Notes: generated by a model not told the origin, from the letters alone. A stretch of 64,000 bases of DNA from Xenorhabdus eapokensis (GCF_001908105.1 NZ_MKGQ01000002.1:1-64000), one strand, 5' to 3'; numbered from the stretch's first letter, positions 19,636 through 29,761 are shown. Program-made: numbers and translations.

Positions 19636-21096
19636 ATGGTCAAAAAAAACCAATTTCTGATTGTTGGGCATCTTTGTAGTTTTCTGGTGCTCCTTTATAG
19701 CCTCTCAATGCTGATACCGACTTTTGTGGCTCTGTTTTATAAAGAGAAAAGTGCTTTTGCTTTTTTTGAGACATTTGTCATTGGCTTGGTTACAGGTGGA
19801 ATAGGCTGGTACTTTACCCGTAAAATCAAGGCGCAGCCGAGTACGCAAGATGGATTTCTTATCATCGTACTTTTCTGGTTGTTATTCTCATTGCTCAGTG
19901 CGTTGCCTTTTGTACTCGATAAAAGTTTAAACATTAATCTGGTAGATGCAATGTTTGAAGGGATATCTGGCATTACAACCACCGGAGCTACGGTATTGAA
20001 TGATGTCTCAGCCCTGCCTAAGTCCGTACTTTATTATCGCGCTCAGCTCAATTTTATTGGTGGCTTGGGTGTCATTGTCCTTGCTGTTGCCATCTTGCCT
20101 TTATTGGGTATTGGTGGTGCCAAATTGTATCAATCAGAAATGCCGGGCCCTTTCAAAGAAGAGCGGTTGACTCCACGGCTTGCGGACAGTGCCAAGAGTT
20201 TGTGGGTAGTTTATTTGTTGCTGGGTGGGCTTTGTTCGGCCAGTTTCTGGGGCGCGGGAATGTCATGGTTTGATGCTATCTGTCATGGTATCTCAACGGT
20301 TTCTTTGGGGGGATTTTCCACCCGCAATGAGAGTCTTGGCTATTATGACAGTGCAGCCATTGAAATGGTAGGAGGCATTTTTTCAGTTCTGTCAGCAGTC
20401 AACTTTACACTCTATTTTGTTGCCCTGACGCGCAGAAGCTTAAAACCGTTGCTAAAAAATACCGAACTGCAATTTTTCTTGCTGGTACTGGCGGCGATAG
20501 TGATCATTATCTGGTTAGAATTATACCGTTCAGGCATGTATGGCGTGACAGAAGCCTTTGTTCACGGTTTTTTCATGACCAGCTCCATGATGACGGATAA
20601 TGGTTTGGCGACTTCTGATTACGCTCAATGGCCTCCCCATACGATATTGCTGTTGCTGGCAGTGAGTTTTTTTGGTGGCTGTGTGGGTTCAACGTGTGGA
20701 GGCATTAAAGCCCTCCGTTTTATGATCCTGGCAAAACAGAGTGTGAGTGAGGTTAACCAGCTCATTCATCCAAATGCCATTTCGACGATTAAAATTGGCA
20801 AATCTGTGGTTCAGGAAAGAGTTCTGCGCTCTGTTTGGGGGTTCTTCTTTCTCTATGTCTTTTTTAGTTGTTTCTTTATCTGGGCATTGAACTTACTTGG
20901 CTATGATTTGATGACTTCATTTGCCACTGCGGCTGCTTGTATTAATAACATGGGGATAGGATATGGTGCGACGGCGCAAGGTTTTGGTGATCTTGATCCT
21001 ATAGCGAAATGGATGATGTGTGCAGCTATGTTGTTGGGAAGATTGGAAATTTACCCAATACTGATTTTATGTTCAAAAGCATTTTGGCGTTTTTGA
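19636..21096 (+). CDS. TrkH/TrkG-type potassium uptake protein
   Basis: A 486-residue membrane protein of the TrkH family (E. coli TrkH is about 483). The four pore loops are visible: GITTTGATVL, ISTVSLGGFST, MMTDNGLAT and CINNMGIGYG, each followed by a helix. GGCVGSTCGGIKALRF corresponds to the helix-kink region, with Cys where E. coli has Gly as I recall it. It probably forms the K+ pore and needs a cytoplasmic TrkA-type nucleotide-binding protein, not in this window. Because E. coli trkH is elsewhere, this is probably an extra paralogue. Divergent from lipB. Confidence 0.88.
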   Translation: MVKKNQFLIVGHLCSFLVLLYSLSMLIPTFVALFYKEKSAFAFFETFVIGLVTGGIGWYFTRKIKAQPSTQDGFLIIVLFWLLFSLLSALPFVLDKSLNINLVDAMFEGISGITTTGATVLNDVSALPKSVLYYRAQLNFIGGLGVIVLAVAILPLLGIGGAKLYQSEMPGPFKEERLTPRLADSAKSLWVVYLLLGGLCSASFWGAGMSWFDAICHGISTVSLGGFSTRNESLGYYDSAAIEMVGGIFSVLSAVNFTLYFVALTRRSLKPLLKNTELQFFLLVLAAIVIIIWLELYRSGMYGVTEAFVHGFFMTSSMMTDNGLATSDYAQWPPHTILLLLAVSFFGGCVGSTCGGIKALRFMILAKQSVSEVNQLIHPNAISTIKIGKSVVQERVLRSVWGFFFLYVFFSCFFIWALNLLGYDLMTSFATAAACINNMGIGYGATAQGFGDLDPIAKWMMCAAMLLGRLEIYPILILCSKAFWRF

Positions 21097-21181
21097 GTGG
21101 CAATTTCTCCCATTATCATTTTTGGGGTTTCTGATTTGAAAATATTGACAGTCGTTTTGGAACATTCCGTATGGTCTTTAT

Positions 21182-21200
21182 GAAAATAATTATCATTATT
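21182..21200. promoter_or_regulatory. Fur box upstream of the siderophore-interacting protein gene
   Basis: The reverse strand reads AATAATGATAATTATTTTC, matching 16 of 19 positions of the consensus GATAATGATAATCATTATC. It lies 87 bases before the gene's ATG, an expected position for iron-dependent repression by Fur, whose own gene is at 56372-56821. Confidence 0.8.
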
Positions 21201-21258
21201 ATATTGATTTGAATTACTGCCTGATCTAAGTTGTATAATATTTTATCAATCAAGGGAA

Positions 21259-21276
21259 TAACAAACCTGTTTGTTA
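21259..21276. repeat. Inverted repeat between the Fur box and the SIP start codon
   Basis: TAACAAAC and GTTTGTTA flank CT, ten bases before the ATG at 21287. The only Shine-Dalgarno-like sequence (AAGGGA, 21252-21257) is on its far side. As RNA, the hairpin would bring that site closer to the ATG; as DNA it could be an operator. Confidence 0.5.
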
Positions 21277-21286
21277 ATATAATATT

Positions 21287-22210
21287 ATGTCTTCAACTTA
21301 TTCTATTTTTAACTTATTCTTGAAAGAACGTATCACGGTATCACCCTCTATTTTGCGTTGTATTTTCGCAGGTTCTGAAGTGCATAAAATGCGGCAGCAT
21401 GCCCCCGATCAACGTATTAAGCTATTATTTCCCCAGGCAAGCAATCCTTCACTACAGATAAAAGAGGGGAAAGATTGGTACAATAACTACCTGTCTATCC
21501 CTAAAGAAGAACGTCCTGTAATGAGAACATACACATTAAGGGCGCTACGCATCGAAGATAATGAGATGGATGTAGAGTTTGTTTTACATGGTAAAAATAC
21601 GCCGGTATCCAATTGGTTGAAGCAGGCTAATCCAGGCGCTCCTTTACAGATTGTCGCCCCGAAAGTGGATTCCAATGCCGGCTCAATAAATGGGGCTGAT
21701 GGTTGCGAGTGGAAGCCACCAGCACAGATCCGTCAGGTGTTGCTGATTGCTGATGAGACGGCTTTACCCGCGGCATTGGGTATCCTTGAGGAATTATCAC
21801 TAAATGAGAATCCCCCTGATGTACAGGCATTTTTTGAAGTTCCCAAGCCAGGGGACTGCATTAATATAGCGCAATTTAAATTCGCCAATGTATTTTGGTT
21901 GCCTCGTGAAGCTAAAGAAAGATATAGATATGGTGAACGTCTGCTTGAGGCAGTACGTGAACATATCACTTTGCCGACGTCTGCGTTGATTGAAAAACAG
22001 CCCCTGACTGAAACAGTTTCACCAGATGGCACAATATGGGAAAAGGCTGAAAGCGGAGATGAGGCCAACCATTTTTATGGTTGGGTTGCAGCGGAATCCA
22101 CTGTTGTAAAAAATCTACGCCGTTATTTGCTGCAAGAACGTCATTTGGATCGGACATTAATTAATTTTATGGCGTATTGGGCTAAGTCTCCAAGAGATAA
22201 TCATTCCTGA
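21287..22210 (+). CDS. Siderophore-interacting ferric reductase (ViuB/YqjH family)
   Basis: A 307-residue flavoprotein of the siderophore-interacting family. RTYTLRA near residue 80 is the FAD-binding R-x-Y-[ST] motif; DETALPAALGILEEL starts the NAD(P)H-binding half; WVAAESTVVKNLRRYL is the C-terminal family motif. Members reduce ferric siderophores in the cytoplasm to release iron. A Fur box upstream supports the role. It follows the trkH-like gene by 190 bases but has its own promoter region and terminator, so it is probably a separate unit. E. coli lacks it at this place. Confidence 0.9.
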   Translation: MSSTYSIFNLFLKERITVSPSILRCIFAGSEVHKMRQHAPDQRIKLLFPQASNPSLQIKEGKDWYNNYLSIPKEERPVMRTYTLRALRIEDNEMDVEFVLHGKNTPVSNWLKQANPGAPLQIVAPKVDSNAGSINGADGCEWKPPAQIRQVLLIADETALPAALGILEELSLNENPPDVQAFFEVPKPGDCINIAQFKFANVFWLPREAKERYRYGERLLEAVREHITLPTSALIEKQPLTETVSPDGTIWEKAESGDEANHFYGWVAAESTVVKNLRRYLLQERHLDRTLINFMAYWAKSPRDNHS

Positions 22211-22233
22211 ATCTGACTAACTGTTTTTTTATT

Positions 22234-22270
22234 AACAATGCGCTGATTTCTGTGTCAGCGCATTGTTTTT
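22234..22270 (+). terminator. Terminator after the SIP gene
   Basis: A perfect 13-bp stem (AACAATGCGCTGA with TCAGCGCATTGTT, loop of eight) runs into Ts. It lies between the convergent SIP and ybeD stops. Confidence 0.88.
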
Positions 22271-22291
22271 CAGTAAATGGTGATTACACCA

Positions 22292-22555
22292 TTACAGCAC
22301 AACGCGAACCAACTCCAGCTTACCTAATTCTTCATACAGCGTTTCCACTTGCTCAATATGTGTCGCATTGATAGTAATGGAGACGGAATGGTAGTTGCCT
22401 TTGCTGCTAGGTTTCACGACTGGAGAATAATCACCTGGGGCATGGCATTGAACCACTTCAATCACTTGATCCACCAGCTCTGGTTGAGCCAAACCCATCA
22501 CTTTGTAAGTGAATGAGCAGGGGAACTCAAGCAGTTCATTTAAATTCGTTTTCAT
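22292..22555 (-). CDS. ybeD: DUF493 protein YbeD
   Basis: An 87-residue alpha/beta protein, identical in length to E. coli YbeD ([41 protein letters not shown]). It is structurally related to regulatory ACT-type domains; its function is unproven. The open frame extends to 22594, but the ATG at 22555 has AGGAG upstream and matches E. coli. Downstream of dacA in the same direction, as in E. coli. Confidence 0.92.
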   Translation of the reverse strand: MKTNLNELLEFPCSFTYKVMGLAQPELVDQVIEVVQCHAPGDYSPVVKPSSKGNYHSVSITINATHIEQVETLYEELGKLELVRVVL

Positions 22556-22673
22556 GGGTGCTCCTAAAATATATTTGCCACGGCAATAGTGCATAATGGT
22601 TGATTTGCCGTGGCGTGATAATTTTTTAACGATATCTAATTTAATATAGGCTCAATATCTGGCTTTCAAGAGA

Positions 22674-23882
22674 TCAGCCGAACCAGTGATGAAACATCAG
22701 TCGAATATAGTCGATCATGCGGCTGAAAAAGCCACCTTCTTTCACTTCCTGCATCACAACCAATGGACGTTGTTCAATGGTTTTACCATCAAGCTGGAAG
22801 TTGATCGTTCCAACAACTTGATTTTTAGCAAGCGGTGCATGCAGCTCGGTATTGTTCAATACATAGCTGGCTTTCAGGTCTTTCAAACGGCCACGGGGAA
22901 TAGTCAGGTAAACATTTTTGTCAACGCCCAGTTGAACCTTATCAGTATCACCGAACCAAATTGGCTCTGAGGCAAATTCTTTACCGACTTGCAGTGGTGA
23001 AACCGTTTCGAAGAAACGGAAGCCCCAGGTCAGTAATTTTTTGCTGTCGGTTTCACGTCCTTTGGCGGTTGGGCTACCCATCACCGCAGAAATCAGGCGC
23101 ATATTGCCTTCGGTAGCAGAAGCAACAAGGTTATATCCTGCACCGTTGGTATGGCCTGTTTTGATGCCATCGACATTCAGGCTCTTATCCCATAGCAAAC
23201 CATTACGATTAGGCTGATGAATGTTGTTGTAAGTAAAGTCTTTTTCTTTATAGATAGCGTATTCATCTGGCACATCGCGAATTAGTGCCCGACCAATCAA
23301 CGCCATATCATGGGCAGAGCTGTATTGACCGTTAGCATCCAAACCATGAACGGTTTGAAAATGGGTGTTTTTTAACCCCAGATTTTGTACATATTGATTC
23401 ATCAAACTGACAAATGCATCTTGGCTGCCTGCGACATAATCTGCCATAGCAACACAGGCATCATTGCCAGATTGCAAATTGATACCGCGAGAAAGCATAG
23501 CGACAGAAACTTGATCGCCCGGTTTTAAAAACATCAGGGACGAGCCTTTAAATACCGGATTACCCGTTGCCCAGGCATCTTTACCGACAGTAACAATATC
23601 GTCCGGTTTGATTTTTCCTGATTTGATGGCCTGACCAATGACGTAGCTGGTCATCATTTTGGTCAAACTTGCGGGATCGCGGCGGATATCTGCATTCTTT
23701 TCGGCTAATACCTTTCCTGAATCGTAATCAATCAGAATATAGGCTTCTGAATCCAGTTCTGGTACACCGGGGATCATGGTCTTGAAATTATCATCCGCGT
23801 AGGCAGATGCGGAAACGCTGGCAGCCAGAACAACACCTAACGTGGCTCTTTTAATAAAACGGGAAGTAACTATATATTTCAT
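22674..23882 (-). CDS. dacA: D-alanyl-D-alanine carboxypeptidase PBP5
   Basis: A 402-residue low-molecular-weight penicillin-binding protein that trims the terminal D-alanine of peptidoglycan pentapeptides in the periplasm. Signal peptide ends at [10 protein letters not shown]. Active-site motifs: SLTK, SGN ([11 protein letters not shown]) and KTG ([12 protein letters not shown]). The C-terminal beta domain is followed by an amphipathic anchor ([15 protein letters not shown]) that holds it to the inner membrane. E. coli length is 403. Confidence 0.96.
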   Translation of the reverse strand: MKYIVTSRFIKRATLGVVLAASVSASAYADDNFKTMIPGVPELDSEAYILIDYDSGKVLAEKNADIRRDPASLTKMMTSYVIGQAIKSGKIKPDDIVTVGKDAWATGNPVFKGSSLMFLKPGDQVSVAMLSRGINLQSGNDACVAMADYVAGSQDAFVSLMNQYVQNLGLKNTHFQTVHGLDANGQYSSAHDMALIGRALIRDVPDEYAIYKEKDFTYNNIHQPNRNGLLWDKSLNVDGIKTGHTNGAGYNLVASATEGNMRLISAVMGSPTAKGRETDSKKLLTWGFRFFETVSPLQVGKEFASEPIWFGDTDKVQLGVDKNVYLTIPRGRLKDLKASYVLNNTELHAPLAKNQVVGTINFQLDGKTIEQRPLVVMQEVKEGGFFSRMIDYIRLMFHHWFG

Positions 23883-23987
23883 GGTTGATTAGATAACATC
23901 CGTGAGAGAGGGATTGATAATAAGTGACATAATAACAAATGAAAAAAAAGCTGACATTAAACAAAACTGAGTACAGCCGATTTATCT

Positions 23988-24015
23988 GCCTGCTGACAGG
24001 AAAAGATCAGCAGGC
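23988..24015. repeat. Hairpin between rlpA and dacA
   Basis: GCCTGCTGA and TCAGCAGGC enclose ten bases, 45 bases past the rlpA stop. No T-run follows on the minus strand. Probably an RNA hairpin separating rlpA and dacA expression; a weak terminator is the alternative. Confidence 0.5.
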
Positions 24016-24059
24016 GGTGATGCTATTTATCTCGCGTTATCGTGACTGTGGTGCATAAA

Positions 24060-25037
24060 TCAGGGAGCAACAATAAACGAGGATTGATGCATCTCATCTG
24101 TCAATTTTTTTTGTAATTCCATCGCTTGCTGGCGGCTATTGAATGGCCCCAGTTGGACGCGATAGACGTTACCAAATTGGATAATACGCCCTTGAACATT
24201 AAAGCGCTGGCTCAATGACTGTTGCCATTCTTTGGCTTTTTGTTCAGCGCTGATTGCGCCTACTTGCACCATATAACCGCTTGTTGGTGCAGGCGCAGGT
24301 GATGTAGTGGAAAATGTAGTGGAAGATGGCGTAACAGGCTGATTCGTCGTATTTTTAGCCGAACTTGGTTCATCTGGTGGTTGCTTGACTGTATTTTCGT
24401 CAGCAGAACTGCTTATTACAGCAGGAGGCGTTGATGATTGTGATTGAGAAAGAAGATTAGGTCTTTCAGGTAAGGCAAAGCTCTTTTTAACAATCGTTGC
24501 TCCTTCGGTTCCCAAACCGGAAAGTGAGCCATCAGGTGAAACGAGGATACCATCCAATTTCACTTTGCTTTGTGGCATCAAATTGAGCCGCTCTGCTGCT
24601 GCATGAGATAATTCAATGATTTTCCCTGGCTTATTGTAAGGACCTCGATCATTGATTCTAACAATCATCATGCGTCCATTGCTTAAATTGGTGACACGAA
24701 CATAACTTGGAATAGGCAGTGTCGGGTGTGCTGCCGCTAAAGCATAGGAGCTTGCTCGTTCACCAATTGCTGTCAGTTTTCCATTGGATTCTTCACCGAA
24801 CCAACTGGCATAGCCTGTCTGGGTAAAGTGAGCGGGATCTTGCACTATGTGATAGGTTTGCCCATCCCGCTGATAATCTTGGTTGGCACTTGGATGGTAA
24901 GGCTCATATTGAGGCTCTGCGCCCAAAACATCACGAGTTGGAACAGGGGGAAGAGAAGATGTCCGATGGTTATCGGTTATTGTACAACCTGATATCAGTA
25001 CAGCTACGATGCTAAGTATAAGCCACTGTTGACGCAT
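24060..25037 (-). CDS. rlpA: Septal-ring lytic transglycosylase lipoprotein RlpA
   Basis: A 325-residue lipoprotein, shorter than E. coli RlpA (362). Lipobox LISGC near residue 18. A double-psi beta-barrel domain spans about residues 70-165 (YASWFGEESNGKLTAIGERAS, RINDRGPYNKPGKIIELSHAA). A low-complexity S/T/P/A linker follows, then a SPOR domain at the C terminus (YMVQVGAISAEQKAKEW) that binds denuded glycan strands. In Pseudomonas RlpA cleaves such strands; activity varies among relatives. Twelve bases downstream of rodA. Confidence 0.93.
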   Translation of the reverse strand: MRQQWLILSIVAVLISGCTITDNHRTSSLPPVPTRDVLGAEPQYEPYHPSANQDYQRDGQTYHIVQDPAHFTQTGYASWFGEESNGKLTAIGERASSYALAAAHPTLPIPSYVRVTNLSNGRMMIVRINDRGPYNKPGKIIELSHAAAERLNLMPQSKVKLDGILVSPDGSLSGLGTEGATIVKKSFALPERPNLLSQSQSSTPPAVISSSADENTVKQPPDEPSSAKNTTNQPVTPSSTTFSTTSPAPAPTSGYMVQVGAISAEQKAKEWQQSLSQRFNVQGRIIQFGNVYRVQLGPFNSRQQAMELQKKLTDEMHQSSFIVAP

Positions 25038-25049
25038 GAAACTTCTTCC

Positions 25050-26162
25050 TCATAAACTTTTGGACAATAATTTACGATGCGTGTGTATCGACATGATAAT
25101 GCCGAACCCCGCCATTAAGACAATTAATGCTGATCCCCCATAACTAATCAACGGCAGGGGAACACCGACTACCGGCAGGATACCGCTTACCATGCCGATA
25201 TTGACAAAAACATAGACAAAGAAAATCAGTACCAATCCTCCGACCATAACTCGGCCAAAAGTATTCTGTGCTTTGGTTGCAATAAACAATCCACGCATAA
25301 TAACCAGCAAGTAGAGTACCAGCAAAACCAGGACGCCAATTAACCCCAGCTCTTCCGACAGAACGGCGAAAATAAAGTCGGTATGTCGCTCTGGTAGGAA
25401 TTCTAATTGCGATTGAGTGCCTTGCAACCAGCCTTTTCCAAACATTCCTCCGGAGCCAATAGCAATTTTGGACTGAATGATATGGTAGCCTTTGCCCAAT
25501 GGATCACTTTCTGGATCTAATAGCATCATAACGCGAGCGCGTTGGTAATCATGCATCAGGAAGAACCACAAAATTGGGATGAAACAAGCCAGCAGTAAGA
25601 CGGCAACGCCAATGAGTTTCCAATTCATCCCCGCCAGAAATAGGATGAATATCCCAGAAGCGGCAATCAGAATAGAAGTGCCTAAATCGGGTTGTGCTGC
25701 TACCAGCAGAGTAGGGACAAAGATCAAGACCAGCGCAATAGCCGTATTTTTCAGCGAAGGTGGACAGAGGTCTCGATTCATAAAGCGAGCCACCATTAAA
25801 GGTACGGCGATTTTGGCAATTTCTGACGGCTGGAAACGTACAATGCCCAGATCCAGCCAACGCTGTGCCCCCTTACTAATCTGGCCAAAAACATCAACAA
25901 AGATAAGCAGAACAACGCAGACAATATAGAGATAAGGCGCCCAATTTTCGTATACACGTGGAGGAACCTGAGCCAAGACAAGCATCACTATCAGACCCAT
26001 GATGACCTGTCCTATTTTTCGCTCCATCATATCAATGTCTTGCCCACTGGCGCTCCACATAATGAAAAGGCTGTAGACCAGTAATACCAAAACACATAGC
26101 AGTAATGGAATATCGATATGTAGTCGGGTCCAGAAAGGAACCTTGTTTGATGAGTCTGTCAT
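25050..26162 (-). CDS. mrdB: Peptidoglycan glycosyltransferase RodA
   Basis: A SEDS-family polymerase with ten predicted helices, 370 residues from the ATG at 26162 ([11 protein letters not shown]), exactly E. coli length; the frame can also open at a TTG at 26174, which I reject. Conserved stretches include [40 protein letters not shown] and [14 protein letters not shown]. With PBP2, encoded just upstream, it drives lateral-wall synthesis in rods. Confidence 0.96.
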   Translation of the reverse strand: MTDSSNKVPFWTRLHIDIPLLLCVLVLLVYSLFIMWSASGQDIDMMERKIGQVIMGLIVMLVLAQVPPRVYENWAPYLYIVCVVLLIFVDVFGQISKGAQRWLDLGIVRFQPSEIAKIAVPLMVARFMNRDLCPPSLKNTAIALVLIFVPTLLVAAQPDLGTSILIAASGIFILFLAGMNWKLIGVAVLLLACFIPILWFFLMHDYQRARVMMLLDPESDPLGKGYHIIQSKIAIGSGGMFGKGWLQGTQSQLEFLPERHTDFIFAVLSEELGLIGVLVLLVLYLLVIMRGLFIATKAQNTFGRVMVGGLVLIFFVYVFVNIGMVSGILPVVGVPLPLISYGGSALIVLMAGFGIIMSIHTHRKLLSKSL

Positions 26163-26178
26163 GGTGTTACTCAATTAA

Positions 26179-28089
26179 TTAGTTTCTGTTCTGGGTCGCT
26201 TGATTTACTCCTGTCTGCGCAGAGGCGTTGACAGGAGAGCGGTTTTTGTTATCCCTGAGTAAAATATGATCCAGAATTTGACGAACAATAGTGCCAACAG
26301 GTGGCCCGGAACCACCATTTTCAAGAATGATGGAAATGGCAACTGTCGGGTTGTCATAAGGCGCAAAGGCAATCATCAGTTTATGGTCACGCAGATGTTC
26401 AGCAAGTTTACTCGCATTGTAGGTTTCATAACTGAAAACCTGAGCAGTACCTGATTTAACGGCCGCTTTATATGGTGTACCGGCAAAGGCTCTGCGCGCT
26501 GTACCATTTGGGGCATTGGCAACACCGTACATGCCATCTTTAGCAATTTCCCAATATCCTGAATGAATATCCCCAATCGGTTCGCTGGCTGGCGACTGGT
26601 AAGGTTGCATTTCGCCATTTACACGAGTATTCATCAAGAAATGGGGTGTTTTCACTACGCCATCGTTAATCAAAATCATTAAGGCTTTTACCATCTGCAT
26701 AGGCGTTGCAGTCCAGTATCCTTGACCGATACCAACGGAAATCGTATCGCCTTGATACCACGGTTTTTTATAGCGTTTGAGTTTCCATTCACGGGTAGGC
26801 ATATTGCCAGGGTTTTCTTCTTTCAGATCGATACCCGTGAATTGACCATAGCCGAATTTTGTCATCCATTCAGACAGTTTATCGATACCCATATCATAGG
26901 CGACTTGATAGAAAAAAGTATCTGCCGATTCAACAATCGATTTATGCACATTCAGTTTGCCATGTCCCCAGCGTTTCCAGTCACGGTAACGCTTTTCTGA
27001 GCCTGGCAGTTGCCACCAACCAGGATCATTGATTGTGGTGTTCTTGGTGATGACATCACTACTGAGGGCTGCAACGGCAATAAAAGGCTTCACTGTTGAT
27101 GCTGGTGGATAAGCACCTTGGGTGGCTCGGTTAATTAAGGGGCGATTGGGGTCATTGAGCAGAGATTTATAGTCCTGACTCGAAATACCATCGACAAACA
27201 GATTCGGATCATAGCTTGGGTTGGACACCATAGCCAAAACCTCCCCTGTACGCGGATCGGTAACAACAACACCTGCGCGGCTGGTCGTTAGTATCCCTAC
27301 AATATAGGTTTGTAACTCTAAGTCGATTGACAGGTAAATATCTTTGCCAGCCTGTGGCGGTTGTTCATGTAGCTGGCGGATCACTTTACCGCGGTTGTTG
27401 ACTTCGACTTCCTCATAACCCGGTTTGCCATGCAGGACAGATTCATAATAACGTTCAATGCCCAGTTTTCCGATATCGTGGGTAGCTGCGTAGTCCGCCA
27501 GAATACCCTCTTTTTCTAGTCGTTCTACATCTTTATCGTTGATTTTAGCGACGTAGCCGATCACATGGGTGAGTGCGGAACCGTAAGGGTAATAGCGGCG
27601 TTGGTAGCCTTTGATCTCCAGTCCCGTAAAGCGATATTGATTGACGGAGAATCGAGCAACCTGAACTGGGGTCAATGATGTTTTTAGCGGAATAGAGGTA
27701 AAACGGCGTGCGCGCTGACGCTCTTTTTTGAAGGTTTCAATATCTTCATCAGTCAGGCCAACGACGGAGCGCAGTTCATTTAATGTTTTCTCAAGGTCAG
27801 CGACTTTTTGTGGCACGATTTCTAACTGATAAATAGTTCGGTTAGCCGCCAGCGGGGTGCCATTACGGTCATAAATGATGCCCCTGCTTGGGGCTATGGG
27901 AACGAGTTTAATACGATTTCCATTCGATCGGGTCTGGTAATCTTCGTGGCGCGTAATCTGGAGATGATAAAGATTGGCAAACAGGATGCCTGTTAAAATA
28001 ATAATACCTATAAACGCCACGAATGCGCGGCGTATGAATAGGGCTGATTCAGCCGAATGATCGCGAAAAGAGGTTCGTTGATTCTTCAT
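26179..28089 (-). CDS. mrdA: Penicillin-binding protein 2, elongation transpeptidase
   Basis: A class B penicillin-binding protein of 636 residues from the ATG at 28089 (MKNQRTSFRDHSAESALF), close to the E. coli 633; a GTG at 28107 is also in frame. One N-terminal membrane helix (about residues 20-42), a pedestal domain and the transpeptidase domain with STVK (PPASTVKPF), SAD (ESADTFFY) and KSGT (KSGTAQVF). It crosslinks the wall made by RodA. Directly downstream of rlmH. Confidence 0.96.
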   Translation of the reverse strand: MKNQRTSFRDHSAESALFIRRAFVAFIGIIILTGILFANLYHLQITRHEDYQTRSNGNRIKLVPIAPSRGIIYDRNGTPLAANRTIYQLEIVPQKVADLEKTLNELRSVVGLTDEDIETFKKERQRARRFTSIPLKTSLTPVQVARFSVNQYRFTGLEIKGYQRRYYPYGSALTHVIGYVAKINDKDVERLEKEGILADYAATHDIGKLGIERYYESVLHGKPGYEEVEVNNRGKVIRQLHEQPPQAGKDIYLSIDLELQTYIVGILTTSRAGVVVTDPRTGEVLAMVSNPSYDPNLFVDGISSQDYKSLLNDPNRPLINRATQGAYPPASTVKPFIAVAALSSDVITKNTTINDPGWWQLPGSEKRYRDWKRWGHGKLNVHKSIVESADTFFYQVAYDMGIDKLSEWMTKFGYGQFTGIDLKEENPGNMPTREWKLKRYKKPWYQGDTISVGIGQGYWTATPMQMVKALMILINDGVVKTPHFLMNTRVNGEMQPYQSPASEPIGDIHSGYWEIAKDGMYGVANAPNGTARRAFAGTPYKAAVKSGTAQVFSYETYNASKLAEHLRDHKLMIAFAPYDNPTVAISIILENGGSGPPVGTIVRQILDHILLRDNKNRSPVNASAQTGVNQATQNRN

Positions 28090-28125
28090 CCCATTGCCAG
28101 AATTCACGGTGTCAGATTACCCAAT

Positions 28126-28596
28126 TTATTCCCGATGATAAGGGTGGTTAGTCGTGATGCTCCACGCCCGATAAAGGCTCTCCGCAACCAGAACTCGTAC
28201 AAGGGGATGCGGCATGGTTAAAGGAGAAAGTGACCAGCTTTGTTCCGCGGCTGCTTTGCAGGCAGGAGCCAAACCTTCAGGGCCGCCAATTAACAGGCTG
28301 ACATTTCTGCCATCCAGCTTCCAGCGTTCAAGCTGTTGTGCCAATTGCGGGGTATCCCAACGAGAACCAGGAATATCCAGAGTCACAATACGATTACCTT
28401 TACCAACGGCAGCCAGCATCTGTTCACCTTCTTTTTCCAGAATGCGTTTGATGTCAGCATTTTTGCCCCGTTTCCCCGCAGGAATTTCAATAAGCTCAAA
28501 AGGCATATCCTTGGGGAAACGATTCAAATAATCCATAAAGCCGGTCTGTACCCAGTCCGGCATTTTTGTTCCTACAGCGACCAGTTGTAACTTCAA
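28126..28596 (-). CDS. rlmH: 23S rRNA pseudouridine-1915 N3-methyltransferase RlmH
   Basis: A 156-residue SPOUT methyltransferase that methylates pseudouridine 1915 in the decoding-contact helix 69 of 23S r[12 protein letters not shown] is the cofactor-binding knot motif and the C terminus [17 protein letters not shown] is conserved. The start codon is TTG at 28596, with GGAG eight bases upstream; it matches the E. coli N terminus ([17 protein letters not shown]). Two bases after rsfS. Confidence 0.96.
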   Translation of the reverse strand: MKLQLVAVGTKMPDWVQTGFMDYLNRFPKDMPFELIEIPAGKRGKNADIKRILEKEGEQMLAAVGKGNRIVTLDIPGSRWDTPQLAQQLERWKLDGRNVSLLIGGPEGLAPACKAAAEQSWSLSPLTMPHPLVRVLVAESLYRAWSITTNHPYHRE

Positions 28597-28598
28597 AC

Positions 28599-28916
28599 TC
28601 AGCTCCAGAGTTTTTCCAGTTCGTACATACGGCGGCTGTCTTCTTGCATGACATGGATCATGATTTCGCCGAGATCGACGACTATCCAGTCTGAAATGCC
28701 TTGCCCTTCAACACCTAAAGGCATAATGCCGGCTTGGCGACAGTCATCCACCAGATTATCTGCCACAGACATCAGATGGCGATTGGATGTTCCGGTGCAG
28801 ATAACCATGCAGTCAGTAATACTGGATTTCCCACGAACGTCTATAGAAACAATATCTTGTGCTTTGGAATCTTCAAGTTTATCAATAACAAATTGTTGTA
28901 GTTCTGTGCCTTGCAA
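28599..28916 (-). CDS. rsfS: Ribosomal silencing factor RsfS
   Basis: A 105-residue protein (Iojap/DUF143 family) that binds ribosomal protein uL14 and blocks subunit joining in stationary phase. Conserved [17 protein letters not shown] and [14 protein letters not shown]. The frame stays open upstream to 28973, but homology starts at the TTG at 28916 ([14 protein letters not shown]), preceded by AAAGGTGA, which gives the E. coli length. E. coli has cobC between rsfS and nadD; here nothing lies between. Confidence 0.93.
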   Translation of the reverse strand: MQGTELQQFVIDKLEDSKAQDIVSIDVRGKSSITDCMVICTGTSNRHLMSVADNLVDDCRQAGIMPLGVEGQGISDWIVVDLGEIMIHVMQEDSRRMYELEKLWS

Positions 28917-29020
28917 AAGGATCACCTTTATTTCATAAAATTGGTTGAGTAACGCAGAATAATAGCATGCCAATCTCTATAAAAGTAAGCGAGTTAGCTG
29001 CAAATCACCGCATGATTTCG

Positions 29021-29761
29021 TTATTTCTTATATAACCCCTGTGAATCGATATAATTTTGTATTGATGGGGGAAGTAAATCATCACAGCTCATTCCTTGCT
29101 GGTGACGCTGGCGAATATCCGTTGCGGAAATGTTTAACAACGGAGTGGCAGCCAGGTAAATATAGCCGTGTGGTTTTTGGCTCAGAAGGAGTGGAGAAGC
29201 AATTTGGTGCTTTTCAAGCCACGATTGCATTCCTGGAGCCGAAAGTTGACTTTGATAACCCGGACGGGAGCAGACCAACAAATGACAAATGTCGAGCAAT
29301 TCCTCCCACTTATACCAGGTATGAATAGTTTGTAATGAATCCTGACCAATGATGAATGCCAATGGATGGTGTTCACCGATTTCCTGACGGAAGGATTTCA
29401 GGGTTTCTACTGTGTAAGAGGGCGTTTGCCGCTCTAGCTCACGGGTATCCACGGTAAACAGAGGGTTATCCTGTACCACCAGACGAACCATTTCCAGTCG
29501 TTGTTGGGAGGTCGCCTCCGGTTGAGGGCGGTGCGGGGGAACATGATTCGGCAATAAGATGACCTGCTTGAGTCCTGCTAATTGCGCCAATGCTTCCACA
29601 GGACGCAAATGACCATAATGGATAGGATCGAATGTACCACCGAATAAAGCCTGAATAACCGGAGAATTCCCATTGGTTGCAGAATCAGTGGCATTGTTTA
29701 GGGCAATAGTTGTTGAATCAATATCTTGATTGATATTGATTGGATCAGTAGATTCAAGCAT
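29021..29761 (-). CDS. nadD: Nicotinate-nucleotide adenylyltransferase NadD
   Basis: Adenylylates nicotinate mononucleotide to deamido-NAD. Motifs: [25 protein letters not shown] and [11 protein letters not shown]. At 246 residues it is longer than E. coli NadD (213). The extra part is an N-terminal stretch of about 33 residues rich in N, T, D and I ([20 protein letters not shown]) before [10 protein letters not shown]. The ATG at 29761 overlaps holA by 8 bases, which supports translation from there, but no ATG nearer the domain is available and a non-ATG start remains possible. Confidence 0.94.
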   Translation of the reverse strand: MLESTDPININQDIDSTTIALNNATDSATNGNSPVIQALFGGTFDPIHYGHLRPVEALAQLAGLKQVILLPNHVPPHRPQPEATSQQRLEMVRLVVQDNPLFTVDTRELERQTPSYTVETLKSFRQEIGEHHPLAFIIGQDSLQTIHTWYKWEELLDICHLLVCSRPGYQSQLSAPGMQSWLEKHQIASPLLLSQKPHGYIYLAATPLLNISATDIRQRHQQGMSCDDLLPPSIQNYIDSQGLYKK

